Shown one piece after another: positions 22,031-33,284 of a DNA stretch of 60,674 bases. The position numbers and the translations under genes are program-made. Origin of the DNA: Stenocarpella maydis (lineage: Eukaryota; Ascomycota; Sordariomycetes; Diaporthales; Diaporthaceae); contig NQMI01000203.1 of NCBI GenBank assembly GCA_002270565.1, forward strand, positions 1-60,674. The letters run 5' to 3'. How positions within the stretch are numbered: position 1 is the stretch's first letter; every line of letters starts with the position of its first letter. Under the pieces are notes generated by a model. The model saw only the letters and a list, made by a program, of their open reading frames with translations, ran no database searches and was not told the DNA's origin.

Positions 22031-24375
22031 ATGGACCCTCAAGCATTTGAGCAGGCGCTCTGGCAGTACCGAAGAAGTCTTATCGGCTATATGAAGTACT
22101 GCCAGGAGAAATTTGCCAGGTACAGACGTGGGGACCCTAGTTACAGCGACAGTATAGGGCAAATGCGTGACGCCTACCAAGCCAGACGTGTTCCAAGAGA
22201 TGGTTACATGGGGCGATTGGATGACAATACGAGGGTAGCATTGGAAAACCTGGCTGCGGATAATGTGGGCGGCGCCCAATACATCAATTACCCTTTCGAT
22301 GTAGGAGCTCCAGGTGCCGATTTGCCCCAATGGAAAAAAGATGTCGCTCGCGGGGAGTTCCAGCGAGCAACCGCAATGATGACGGCAAAGAAGAACTTCA
22401 CATTTGTCAAGATTCTAGGAGCTGGCGGAAACGGGATGGTAGTACTCTTCAAGTGGACTCCCACCGGAGACCCGCTTGGGCAGGGATACTACGTTGTTAT
22501 GAAGGTAACAATTAATGAGGGCAGGGGATCAATTATTGACAAAGAGAAAAGGTTGATGCAAGTATGTAATGCCTCCCAATTATACGCTTTCCCGGCCGCG
22601 CAAATTCTGGACTTACCTGAAACTTTTTCTGCATCTGCAGGATCTCCTCCGAGCGCCGCATATAGTTCAAGTCTTTGGATTCGAGAGCAAAATCCCGCAT
22701 GTCCCTGGCCCGCCTGGCCCGAATGCAGGTCCGATTTCAAGCAGGCTACGAAGTTCTGGCTGGAATTCGCAGGTATTACAAGCCCACCACCGCCGATCAG
22801 AGGGCAGTCGCACGAAACCTCGACCGTGCGGATGAACTCCTGTTCATGGAATTTGCCAAACTCGGGGACTTCCACAGTAAACTTTTAAAATTGTCCAGAG
22901 AAGGCGACTGGCACTTGCCGCCAGACGCGCTGTGGCTGATCTTTGACTGCCTCGTCAAGGCTTGTATTGCCATGGAATACCCTCCTAGGGATACTTCTGG
23001 TCCGCCCGGAGCTCCTCGAGCACTGTATGGGGATTTCCTTCAAGAGGTCGTACCTCAAGGTGGACAAACAGCCGCAGTCCATGGGTTTAAAGGACTTGTG
23101 CATTTTGATTTGGACCCGAGAAATAGTATGCTGCTCTGTACCTCTACATTGCCTATCCGCACCAGTTGCCCTTTTCTTTATGAATTGAACAGTCTGCTAA
23201 ATTTCTGAAAACTGTCAGTCTTCTTGGCTAAGTATGACGACAATAACCAACTTAATCCCTCTCATGCACAAGTGCCAAAGTTTCAAGTGAGTAGCAGGGC
23301 CCACGGTGAACAAAGCAGTGCAAATATGACATCGTCTATTAATCCTCTCGCCCACCCAAAAGGTCGCAGATTTTGGCCTTGCCCAAACCAGCGAAGATTT
23401 ATGGAGACCCGTGCGTTTTAATGTCGACGACCCGTTGGCGCATTGCGAAGTCAGGGAAGATATGTGGACGATGAGGACGATGGCCAAACATCGCTGGTTT
23501 CTTCCGGTAAGTACTGTTTCATGGATAATTTGCGAGGATAACTCCCCCCATTCGTGAACCTCACCTAACCTTGTTGCTTCCTAAAAGGAACAATTCTCTC
23601 TTGAGTGGGACCTGCTCGACCGCGACCCAGAAGGAGGCCCTCCAAGCGCACCTGCCGGAACCTGGCCTGCTTGGACACCTTTCCCTGTTTCCTCAGGCCC
23701 AGGTAGATATACTCATCGATCAAACATTTGGCATATTGGATTGGTGAGTAAAGCTTTCGCGTTCAATCCCAGCACTACCATACCGGCCCACTTAATCCAT
23801 ACGGGACAGGGGGCGTACGTTTTGCTAACGAGGAATTTCCTCCTCAGAACATGTGGTGTCTACTGCTCCTCCAACGACCTGATTTCCCACCTGTAGCTGG
23901 GCGTATGACGAGCGAGGAGCCACCCATCGTCCCCCCGGCCAACGATGTTCCGTATGCAGACCAACGATGGACGTATGGCTACCGACTGATCGCGAATAAC
24001 AATGAAGGCCAGGAGCACCGCAACAATTTCACCGCGGGGCTCTGCGAGCTGATAGCAAAATGCATGATGGCCCGCCAGGAGCACCGCCCTGACCTTGTCC
24101 AGCTCCAGGCCGAAATCACAAACGCGATTGGGAGCCCGCCGCCCCAGCTGGTCCGAAGGGTCAGGAATTTCTTCGGGGACGAGGCCTCACCGCCTGTGCC
24201 CTGGATGTCGGCCTTTGCGGATATCAACCTTCAGACGATGGATCCCTTTGATCCTTATGCCCAGTTTGAAGACCCACACGGCGACAGGGTGGGAGAGGCG
24301 GCTACCCCAACGCCGATGCCACGTCGGAGAAGGCGCATTCCTTTTGATGAACAAGATTATTCAGGTCGGCGTTAG
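22031..24375 (+). CDS. Protein kinase-like gene with variant catalytic loop
   Basis: Multi-exon fungal kinase-domain protein of unknown substrate. Exon 1 22031..22560 ends KEKRLMQ; further exons begin at 22641 and about 22808 (to 23125), then 23219..23286, 23363..23506, 23588..23743 and 23848..24375, all with GT-AG introns of 76-104 nt from 23126 on. Motifs in order: glycine loop LGAGGNGMVV, lysine in VVMKV, hinge LLFMEFAKLGDF, catalytic loop HFDLDPRN (HRD arginine replaced by phenylalanine, Asp and Asn kept), VADFGLA, and NIWHIGLNMW in the C-lobe. A basic RRRRR segment lies near the C-terminus. The boundary near 22700-22810 is ambiguous: the frame changes, and a 79 or 100 nt weak-donor intron or an indel could explain it. 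The otherwise clean exon structure suggests a functional gene. Confidence 0.75.
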
Positions 24376-26402
24376 TCTTCGTCTTCAGCCTCGCCCTACA
24401 GGGCGGCCTTTCTCCCAGCAACATTACGACAGACGAGATTCATTATGATTAAGTTCTTGGTGAAAGACCAGGGAGAGTATAAAGCGTTTCAGTGTTGGCT
24501 GTCTACGATCCCTAGATTTAGGATAGGGGGTTCTTAAGACACTTGTAACATAACTTTGTATAGTGCTTTCTAGTTCATCGAGATAAAAGTATTCTGAGCT
24601 ACAGGTCACGTTCGTCCACCTTTGTGGAAACGGGTACCCCTTGCGTGGAGAACGCTCGAGTGCTTGAGACCGCTTCCAACAAAGCTTCTCGGCCTGTTCA
24701 AGGAAGTTAGAGCCTCCCATATTGGACCCTACGGTTCTAGTCTCCCCGGAAATAACAGTTTTATATTTATATATTTAGCTTGATTTTGAATAATTACCTA
24801 CCTGCTTGTAAATCTCCGAGTTAGAAGTATTTAAAACATTTACTCATGAATTATTGCTTTTGTAGTTAATTTCTAATAAGCCTACTATAAATTATTTCTA
24901 CATTTATAAATACCAGTACGTTTGTAATATATTTACTACTTAAACTTGAATTCATTATGACCTAACTGTTGGTTGGTTCTGATAGGAGCAGTTATAAACG
25001 GCTACTTCCCATCCATTTGGCTTAGAAATGCCTTTATCAGCTCCTTGGGATCCCACGTATCCCTCTCCTCCACTCTCTTAAGCACAGACCACTCCATAAT
25101 GTCCTTTGCATGCTGTGGCAGTAGATCAAGTCTGTCGCGGTAGTCACCCCACTTACCACCGTGCTTGCGGTTGATTTTATCCCAGTACATACATCAAATT
25201 CATCCCTATCCTACCTAAATGTAAAATTCCATACGAACTCGTTTCTCTGTTTTCCCCATCGCTTGGCACGCCACCACCACCACCTTCCAATTTTCTATTT
25301 ACGTCCTTCACCTGCTTTTGCTGTGCAGACCGTAAGCCAAACACGCGCCGTTGACTAAACAAGAATTCTGGCTTTAGCCGCCTCGTGCTGCAGACAGTGG
25401 GGTGTCACTTGAATTACAGTGTTTAATTATGATTACGAGGCCGCGTGTAGGCGTATACAACTACCTCTACCCTAGAAATAACTCTGATGGAAATGTTTCA
25501 TTGCGTTTTAGCACGAACTTGGCCTCTGCTAGATGTGGGAATTCGAGTTGCCGCAGGATAATACTCCTCGCATTGTTCATCAGCAGTGCCTAGGACCACC
25601 CCCAACCCGTCTCAAGTCAAAATTTCTCATCTGAATTATCATCTCTGATGTCCTCGAGAATCAGGCGCACATATAAGCACGTTGTTGGTGGTCGTGCGAC
25701 GTGACCACAGGCTCGGTGGTCCCCCCCCCCCCGGGCCACTCACGGGCCCAGGGTTTTGGCTGTATTGCAGCAGTCATGTGCATCACTTCTACGAACACTG
25801 TCGCGAATGGTACAAGCTGGTGACGTTTTGCAGCCCTGGCCAGATGGACGATAGTAACTGGGAACCCCTCACCAAGAAGCAGAAGTCTGCCTGCGCCAGG
25901 TTTGAGGAGTCAACAGTGGGACAGTACAGGACAAAAAGGGGGTGTCGAGCAGCACTAGCTGCAACGCGAATGGCAGCACATTTGAGAGATTATTTCTCAG
26001 TTGCACTCACATAATAAGTCCGCGCAATGTTTACCGGTGTTTCAACATTGATTCTCATGCGACATGTCAATTCATGACCGGTGAAGATGTGCCTTCACCC
26101 TCACGATACTTTGCAGGATTACTCTCCGCCTCCCGATCGGGCCTCCGGAGCGGACCCTCCGTGTCGTCGTCACAATCGTGCTTAGCTCTAGCGGACACGC
26201 AAAAATTATATCCACCTCAAGGATGAAAGGGTTAAACTCTAAAGGCCCGATGGGTGCAAGAGTCCGGGGTGGCCCGCAAATCTCCATCCATTCATATAAT
26301 TATATATATATTTTTGTATATACACTCGCACCCGCCGGCTAGACTAGACAGCTGCGCGAGGAAGAAGTAGCCAAGATCACAGACCTCACGCCACCGTTCA
26401 AG
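24376..26402. other. Intergenic, partly AT-rich region
   Basis: The stretch 24740-24960 is AT-rich and may be old repeat DNA. A small minus-strand ORF (25002-25190, with EWSVLKRVEERDTWDPKELIKAFL) looks protein-like but matches nothing I know. A C-run occurs at 25721-25732. A plus ORF at 25682-26014 is unrecognised. A TATA-rich stretch at 26297-26325 may be the esterase promoter. Confidence 0.4.
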
Positions 26403-27482
26403 ATGGTCCGCCTGTCAGCTCTGCTGCCGACGCTCTCGGTGCTCGGCTGTGCCAGAGGCGTCCGCTTCCTCGGGCGAGTCAACCCTGCCACCAGGGAGCT
26501 GTCATGGTCCGGCACAGGCCTCACCTTCAGCTTCACCGGCTCCTCCGCCAGCGTGGCCGTGGCCTCATCCTGGGGCAGCAACAGCATCGAGATGGCCGTC
26601 GACAACGGCACGCCCCTTGTCCTCGACAGCGTCAACGGGAGCAGCATTGCCACGCCGGCCGGCCTCGCCGACGGCCCACACACCGTCTCCATCCGCAAGC
26701 GGTCCGAGGCCCAGCTCGGCAGCATCTACGTCGGCGGAGTGAGCACCCCGGGGAGGCTGGGCGACGACCCCGCGCCGGCTCGCAGGCGCATCCAGCTCAT
26801 CGGCGACAGCATCACCGTCGGCTACGGCATGGACGGCACGTACCCGTGCGTCAACTCGGCGGCGCTCGAGGACGCGCCCCACACGTACGGCGCGCTGACG
26901 GCCCGGAACCTCTCGGCCGAGTACGATATCATCGCCTGGTCGGGCAAGGGGCTGGTGCGCAACATCGTCAACCCGGGCTACGTGGACAACGTGGTGATGC
27001 CGCAGATCTGGACGCGCTGGGGCGCCTCCGACCCGGACGGCTCCTACGCCTTCCCGGCCGCCGACACGCCCGACGCCGTCGTCGTCAACCTCGGCACCAA
27101 CGACTTCAGCTACCTCGCCTCCAACAGCAGCACGGGCGCCAGCTACGCCGCGCGGCCGCGCCTCAACGCCACCGCCTACAGCGACGGGCTGGTCTCGTTC
27201 GCCACCGCCATCCGGGGCCGCTACCCCGACGCCGACATCTTCATCACGTCCAGCCCGCTGCTGAGCGACAGCTACCCGACCGCGCAGGACGCCCAGAAGA
27301 CCACCCAGGGGAACGCGATCAAGGACGCCGTCGCCAGGCTCGGCGCCAAGGCCCACTTTGTCGACTTCCCGACCCAGGACTCGAGCAACAATAACATCGG
27401 CTGTGATTACCACCCCTCACGGGCGACGCACGAGAGCATGGCTGTGGTCCTGACGGCGGCTCTCGAGGATTTTATCGTATAG
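26403..27482 (+). CDS. Secreted SGNH/GDSL esterase, CE2-like
   Basis: Intronless 359 aa protein, probably a secreted carbohydrate deacetylase or esterase. A hydrophobic start (MVRLSALLPTLSVLGCARG) looks like a signal peptide. Residues about 20-120 form a beta-rich N-terminal region (LSWSGTGLTFSFTGSSASV). The SGNH blocks follow: IQLIGDSITVGYG (nucleophile Ser), a Gly block WSGKGLVRN, NLGTNDF (Asn), and DYHPS near the C-terminus (Asp/His). This two-domain layout fits carbohydrate esterase family 2 acetylxylan esterases. Several N-glycosylation sequons are present. ATG 26403 follows a short TATA-rich leader. The polysaccharide target is inference. Confidence 0.85.
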   Translation: MVRLSALLPTLSVLGCARGVRFLGRVNPATRELSWSGTGLTFSFTGSSASVAVASSWGSNSIEMAVDNGTPLVLDSVNGSSIATPAGLADGPHTVSIRKRSEAQLGSIYVGGVSTPGRLGDDPAPARRRIQLIGDSITVGYGMDGTYPCVNSAALEDAPHTYGALTARNLSAEYDIIAWSGKGLVRNIVNPGYVDNVVMPQIWTRWGASDPDGSYAFPAADTPDAVVVNLGTNDFSYLASNSSTGASYAARPRLNATAYSDGLVSFATAIRGRYPDADIFITSSPLLSDSYPTAQDAQKTTQGNAIKDAVARLGAKAHFVDFPTQDSSNNNIGCDYHPSRATHESMAVVLTAALEDFIV

Positions 27483-28096
27483 ACCTTGCTCGTCTTGCGG
27501 GACGAGGGACACCTGTGTCTCCACGGCTGTCTGCCGAGGGTTGACGTCGTGCTTAGTTGTATATTTTGGAGCGGGATATTTTATATAGGGCCCTACCTTT
27601 GGTCGCAGACAAAAAAATAAAAAAAAAATAAAATGTAGCAATGCGAAAAGGCACGCCCTTCCTGGCATGAAACGAATACATGAGACAGATAAAGCTTAGG
27701 CTCGGGCCAGAATCCGCTCCCTCTCTCTATATGCCCCGCCGTTATATTCAGCTATAGAAGCAATCACTGCTCCGTGTCTGCCTTGTCAAACTCACTGCCA
27801 CACGGAAGAAACCGAGACGTGGGCTCTTTTAAATGAGAGTGACGGTACGGCACGGCACTAGTGTTTAAATGCTGGCCAGTCGGGTCCTTACGTGGCAGCA
27901 GATTTCTGGCGACGGGGGTGTGAATGCCTTCTTACTTCCAAATTTTGCAAGGGGGAGGTGCATTACGCAGGCGGGACAAACTTTCCAAGTACGACCAGAG
28001 GTTCGCCCGATGCTGTCACATCTAAAACCGACACGTCCTGCAAGCCCCAGGCCTCCTGTAAGCACCAGCAGCACGCCGCCTGTACACCGCAGACCT
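27483..28096. other. Intergenic region between convergent genes
   Basis: About 610 bp holding the 3' ends of the esterase and NAD synthetase transcripts, with an A-rich stretch at 27610-27632. Nothing else recognised. Confidence 0.5.
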
Positions 28097-30335
28097 CTAA
28101 TCAACATCCTGCCCCTGCCCCGACTGTCCCTCCTCCTCAATCTCCCTCTCCAGCTCCTCGACGTCTGCCCGGATCTTGGCAAACTGCCACGGCCAGTCGA
28201 TGACGTACAGGAACGGCCGCAGGTCGTGGCGATTGTCGTCCGGGTTGTAGGCCGACAGGTGCGGGCTGGGCGTGAGTATGACCGCCTTGTGGCGGTTCAT
28301 GGAGTAGAAGCGGAAGAAGCGCATCACCTTGTCGGCGATCTTGCGCGGGTCGAAGCCCGGCCGCTCGCGCCAGTCCACGAGGAGGCGCTGGTAGGTCGAC
28401 CAGGGGCCTAGCTTCTCGACCTTGCGGAGGATGCCTGTTTTCGGGATCAGGTTAGCGACAGGCACAGTCAAGGATTTTGACTGAATACCCGGGTCTGTGA
28501 ATCAACTTACCAAACTGGGAGAGCTCGTCGTAGGTGAAGCCCATCTCCGCATCGGACTCGTCGTCCTGCACGCCCGCGGACAGCGGGAGCAGCTCCGCCG
28601 ACGGCGTGGCCTCTATGAACTCGGTCATGATGGGCAGGTCCCAGTTGTCCCGCGCCCAGGCCTGGAAGCTCTTGGCGTCCGTCTTAGAGATGCTGCCCAG
28701 GGGCGCGATGTCGGCCGAGGACGCGTCGTACTTTGTGTAGTAACCCCTCAGGTTCTCGTCTACGTTCCCGGAGCCCAGGACGAGCAGCGCGGCGCCCTTG
28801 CGGGGTGTGGCGCGTGCCGTGGTGGACAGCTGGGCGAGCTCGTAGGCCACGACGAGGCGGTTGCGCGCCTGGATGTTCTGCCGCGCCAGGTTCTCCGAGG
28901 GGCTGCCGCCCTCGATGGAGTACCTCGGGCGGAAGCCGCCGAGGGTCTGGGCGATGATGTTCTCGTGGGCGACGACGGCGTCGTCGATTTTGATATCGGA
29001 GTGGTAAGCGCCCAGGCGTTTTGCGAGACGTTCTGCGCGGGAGCGCGTCTCCTCGCCCGAGTTGACGGTGCCCATGTAGCAGGTGTGGAACACGCGGGAG
29101 ACGATCTCCTCGGGTGTGGACGGCGTGAAAGTCTTCTCGCCCGTGATGCGGCGGAGATCGTCGAGGACGGTCTGCTCGCCTTCCTTGATGGCCTGGAGCA
29201 CCATACGAGCCATGCTGTATACAAAGAGAGCAACAGTCGACGAGTCGAGTCCGCCACTTAGCGGGAGGAAATACCCGGGGGAGTTTGTCCGGGAAAGATA
29301 TTGCCAGAGAAAGACAGCTTGGGCATTGGCTATCTCCTCCATGGGGTCGAGGATCTTGAGGTCCATGACCTTGGATGCCGGATACTTTGACCGATGCACC
29401 AGACGGGACGGCCGTCCCAGGCGCAGGTCACACTCGATCCTGGGGAACTCTCGTTGCTTCGCGCCTTGCTGGTTGCGGGAGATGGACGAACGGTAGCTTC
29501 TGACCTTTTCGATGTCGACCGTTGCCGTGACGACCTCGACCGGACGCAGGGAGAACTGGGACCCTTGAGCCAGGACGTCGCCATTGGCAAGAACCATGCT
29601 AGACCCGTCAAACATCATGCGGGCATCGCCGTCCACACCGGTCATGTTGGAGTAGACGTAAATGCCGCCCAGCCTCCTCGTTGCGTTTGATATCAGGTCG
29701 AGGCGTGTCCGCAGCTTGCGCAGCTCGGCATGACTGGCGCTGCTGTTGAGGATGACCTCGGCGCCGTTGAGTCCCAGGTACGAAGACGGGTTAAGGGGCG
29801 TGAACAGCTCCTCGCACGTCTCACAGGCGACGGCAGTGTCCTTGCAGGACAGGATTGCGTCTCCGATGGGCACCTTGGACTGGCCGGTGACGTGGGAAAC
29901 GACATCCTCCAGGTAGTAGTCCTCGACCTCGTATGGCTTGGCCCAAGCTGTGAAGTGGCGCATCTCACGGTAGAGACCGTCGTTTGCCAGTGCCATCTTG
30001 GGGCGGAGGAAGAAAATCTTCTTGTAGGTACAGAGGGCGCGGCAGTTATAACGGACGTTGCGGTGCCGTACGCCGAGGCCGACATCTATGAGCATTCCCT
30101 TGCAGGCCTCGTCCGAGATGATGTCGGCCAACACCTCCCAGCTGTGGAGGAAGGTATCGCCTTCCAGGTGGTGGTCGAGGCAGCCATATCCGGGGATCTC
30201 GAGTTCAGGGCCTGTCCTTAGGGTGGCGCCCTTTTCCTTTGCGATGCGGATGGATTGGATGATGCGGTCTCTGTTGCCCTGGAAGTCGAGGGGCACACTG
30301 GGCAGGGTACAAGCTGCGACTGAGATGTAGGACAT
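28097..30335 (-). CDS. QNS1: Glutamine-dependent NAD+ synthetase
   Basis: Final enzyme of NAD+ biosynthesis: amidates nicotinic acid adenine dinucleotide using ammonia channelled from glutamine. Exons complement(28097..28434, 28511..30335) give 2163 nt, 720 aa, the normal eukaryotic size. The intron 28435-28510 (GT-AG, phase 1) joins YDELSQFG to ILRKVEK. The N-terminal nitrilase-like glutaminase domain shows ELEIPGYG (Glu), RPKMALANDG (Lys) and ACETCEELF (nucleophile Cys). The C-terminal synthetase domain has the ATP-loop LPLSGGLDSSTVALF, then GSGNVDENLRGYYTKYDASSADIAPLG. ATG 30335 begins MSYISVAACTLPSVPLDF, typical for the family. It appears intact and is a housekeeping gene. Confidence 0.96.
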
Positions 30336-32230
30336 GGCTGTAGCAGGCCCGTGGCTTGTTCTCTTGAGGAAGGGTCAGGCAGAAGGGAGAGGGAGATGTG
30401 GGTACCGGGATAGATAGTCTGATAGAAAACCGAGGTGACGGCGCAGAAAGAGGCTTCTTCAAGAGGCCGATCGGTCAGGTTAACCTCATCGGGAATCCGA
30501 GTTGTCGGGGTGTCTGTAGGTGGGATGGCGCAGAACGAACGAAGAAGGGAATTGAGAATGCAGATCGATCTGAGAAGGCCGTATGCAGTAGGTCCAAGTC
30601 TAAGGAATGTCTTGTAGAAGTGAGGTCTGTCTCGGCGATGGTCACTCAGGATATGAGCAATACAATCACATTTGTGATGCCGGTACGGAGCCGATGTAGC
30701 GAAGTAGGTACGGAGTAGTCTGCCCCGCCATGACCGTTATCGTTATCGATTAGAAACGGATACGGGCATTTGCAGTACGGAGTACTCCGTACTGGTACAG
30801 GTACAGGTGCATACGGAGCACAGAGGACGAGTACACTAGTGCGTACAGGTGCGGTACGTACCATTGCGAGGCGCATCCACGCCCAGTCATTGCTCTCCAT
30901 TCAAGTTCCGTGATGCGAACCCCACAAGGCGGATGACCCCAGCTTTGTCTCCCTCCACCAGGTGTAGCCTTGGCCTGGCTCCCAGCCCTCTCAGCCCTCC
31001 CAGCCATCTCATCAGTTTTTCGAGAGTCAACATCACTGCAGCACAGAAGCAGGACAGAAGTATCTGCGGCGCGGGCCTAGCTTCATCCCGTTGGAGTCTT
31101 GCGAAACTGATGCTACCTCGACCAGCGCGACTGCGTGCCTGACGAATATCAACCCTGGTAACCCTCCCCCCCTGGCACCCCCTTCCGACAACCCGGACCC
31201 AGACAAGACAACACAGACAGACACAGGCCCAGGCCAGGCCCAGGCCCAGGCCCGCGCCAGCAGAAGGCCAGAAACGGAAACAAGCAGCAGCAGCACGGTA
31301 AACGACTGATCACTGTTAGCCTGACGGACCGGCCGACGGTGGACGAGACCAACCAACCAAAACCAACACCGACTTTGACTTGACGACCAGCCTTTCCTTC
31401 CCCTTGCCAGCACATACACACGACATCACCGGACTCTTCTTGATTGACCGACTGTGGTCAGCTGCTTTTCCTCTCTTGCTTGCTTGCTCGGTTGCATGCT
31501 GCATATCTCTGCTGCCTGGCCTGCATCCCTTCCAACATCACACTCAACATCAATATCCAGCCTACCCACCAGCATACTCGCTCAATTCCCCCTGTCGAAT
31601 CTGATAGTCCATCCAACTTACCCACCCTCGTTCGTCCCAGACAGTCTTGGCACCTCACACCACAGCCAGCCCGAGAAAAAGAGTCCGATGCCCTGAACGC
31701 AAGACCTCCATTTGCGTCGCTTGCGATCTCTGCCGATCCCGAAACAACAACAACCATTGTCATCACACTTTTGCATCCAGCCTCGCCCGCTCGCACCCGC
31801 ACACACTTGCACCCAGCCAGCCCCATCTGTCTCGTCGGGTCTATCCGCCCGCAGCTCGAGCCACATCCAAACTTGCTCGTGACGTCCTGTTTCGGCTGCT
31901 GGCATTTCTCCCCCAAAAGAGAACAACAGCTATGCTTTGATCAAGGCGTCCTCTACTTCCTTGCCCACCACTCTTCCCAATCCCCTCCCCACCTGTCGTC
32001 TGTCTGCACCGTCTCTTTAGACGCTTGACGTATTCACCATCCGGCGGCTCCAATCGTACTCGAAGAGCTTGCTAGCACCCGCGTCTGTGGCATCCCGCAG
32101 CCCGCCTCCCGCCTCCCGCATCCCGCCGCCTCCCCAGCCCCCCTCCGGGCCGGCAGTAAGCGCTTGACCAGCCGACATTCGCTACACCGCCCTCTCCGGC
32201 ATTGACTGCCTCCGGTGCAACTTGCCCATT
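30336..32230. other. Divergent promoter region QNS1 / SWIB gene
   Basis: 1.9 kb with no convincing gene. It carries several TACGGAGTA/TACTCCGTA words and a perfect palindrome at 30774-30793. A pyrimidine-rich, CA-rich tract from about 31380 to 32200 looks like a long 5' leader of the SWIB-domain gene. Confidence 0.5.
30774..30793. repeat. Perfect 20-bp palindrome
   Basis: AGTACGGAGTACTCCGTACT equals its own reverse complement. It lies about 440 bp upstream of QNS1 within a cluster of CGGAGTA words. Confidence 0.85.
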
Positions 32231-33284
32231 ATGTCCGAGCCTTGTTAGTGATCGCCACACGCCATTGGCACTGGACTTTGGGGAGGCTAACTCTGTCAAA
32301 CAGTGTCTCCAGAGGAGGTTGACCGGTACACGTCCATCATCGATGGCATCCTTGCTACCGCCGACCTCGCGACCGTCTCGCGGAAGAAGGTGCGACAGGC
32401 ACTGGAGCGGGCGCTTGGGGGAAAAGACCTGAGCGACCAGAAGGTGAGGATCTCGGCGGCCCCCGCAAGCTCTTCTCCCATTCGATCGGAGGCTGGACTG
32501 ACCAGGGTTCCTACCATGCAGAATGCTATCAAGACCCTCATCGAGCAGCGGTTCGACGCCATCGCCGAGGACCCCGCGCCCCCCGAGGCTATGCCCACGC
32601 CTCCCCACAAGTACGATGACGAGGTCACCAGTAATGGTTTGCCTAACGGCACCAAGAATGAGTACGGAGATACAGATGGCGACGCCGTGGAAGACGCCTC
32701 CGGGGGCGAGATCCAGGTGTCGACGGCACCGCGCAAGAAGCGCACATCATCCATGGTCGAGGACGAGGACGCGCGCCTGGCCCGCGAGCTGCAGGCACAG
32801 GAGAACCAGCTAGCGCGCGGCCGCCAGACCAGGCGTGGAAACGACCGGCCCAAGCCAAAGTCCAAGCCCAAGAAGAAGAGCTCGACCAAGGTCAAGGACG
32901 ACAGCGACCTGGACACGGAGGACTCGGGCACCACAAAGAAGCGCAAGGCCGGCGGCGGGTTCCAGAAGGAGTTCAACCTCAGCTTCCCGCTGCAGGAGCT
33001 CCTGGGCGCCGAGCGGGTATGTAACGCCTAACGGCTTGACCAGGCCTGACGTGGTCTGGACCATGGATGGCACGGGGGCTAACCAGATTTTAAAACAGCT
33101 GTCACGCCCTCAGGTCGTCAAGAAACTGTGGGAGCATATCAAAGCCAATGACCTGCAGGAGCCCACCGACAAGCGCCAGATACGCTGCGATGAAAAGATG
33201 CAGGCGGTCTTCAAGCAGACCACCGTCAACATGTTCTCGATGAACAAGCTCCTCGGCAGCCAGCTCTACCCGCTTGACGAATGA
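32231..33284 (+). CDS. SWIB/MDM2-domain protein with N-terminal DEK-C-like region
   Basis: Nuclear, chromatin-associated protein of the Tri1/Uaf30 type, expected to act in transcription. Exons 32231..32243, 32304..32443, 32522..33016 and 33099..33284 give 834 nt, 277 aa. Introns 32244-32303, 32444-32521 and 33017-33098 are GT-AG with clear signals; the second is 78 nt and open in frame, so retention would not break the protein. The start MSEPLSPEEVDRY needs the 13 nt first exon. Residues about 5-70 resemble a DEK C-terminal helical domain. The middle is acidic and Lys-rich (PKPKSKPKKKSSTK, possible nuclear signal). Residues about 200-277 form the SWIB fold: FNLSFPLQELLG, RPQVVKKLWEHIKANDLQEPTDKRQIRCDEKMQ, and FSMNKLL. 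Confidence 0.93.

Noticed and set aside
25682..26014. 110-codon plus ORF after a C-run
   Set aside because: No family resemblance, and its start region is a homopolymer; not enough to call a gene.
31444..32028. 194-codon plus-strand ORF upstream of the SWIB gene
   Set aside because: Pyrimidine-rich leader with overlapping open frames in several phases and no protein motif.
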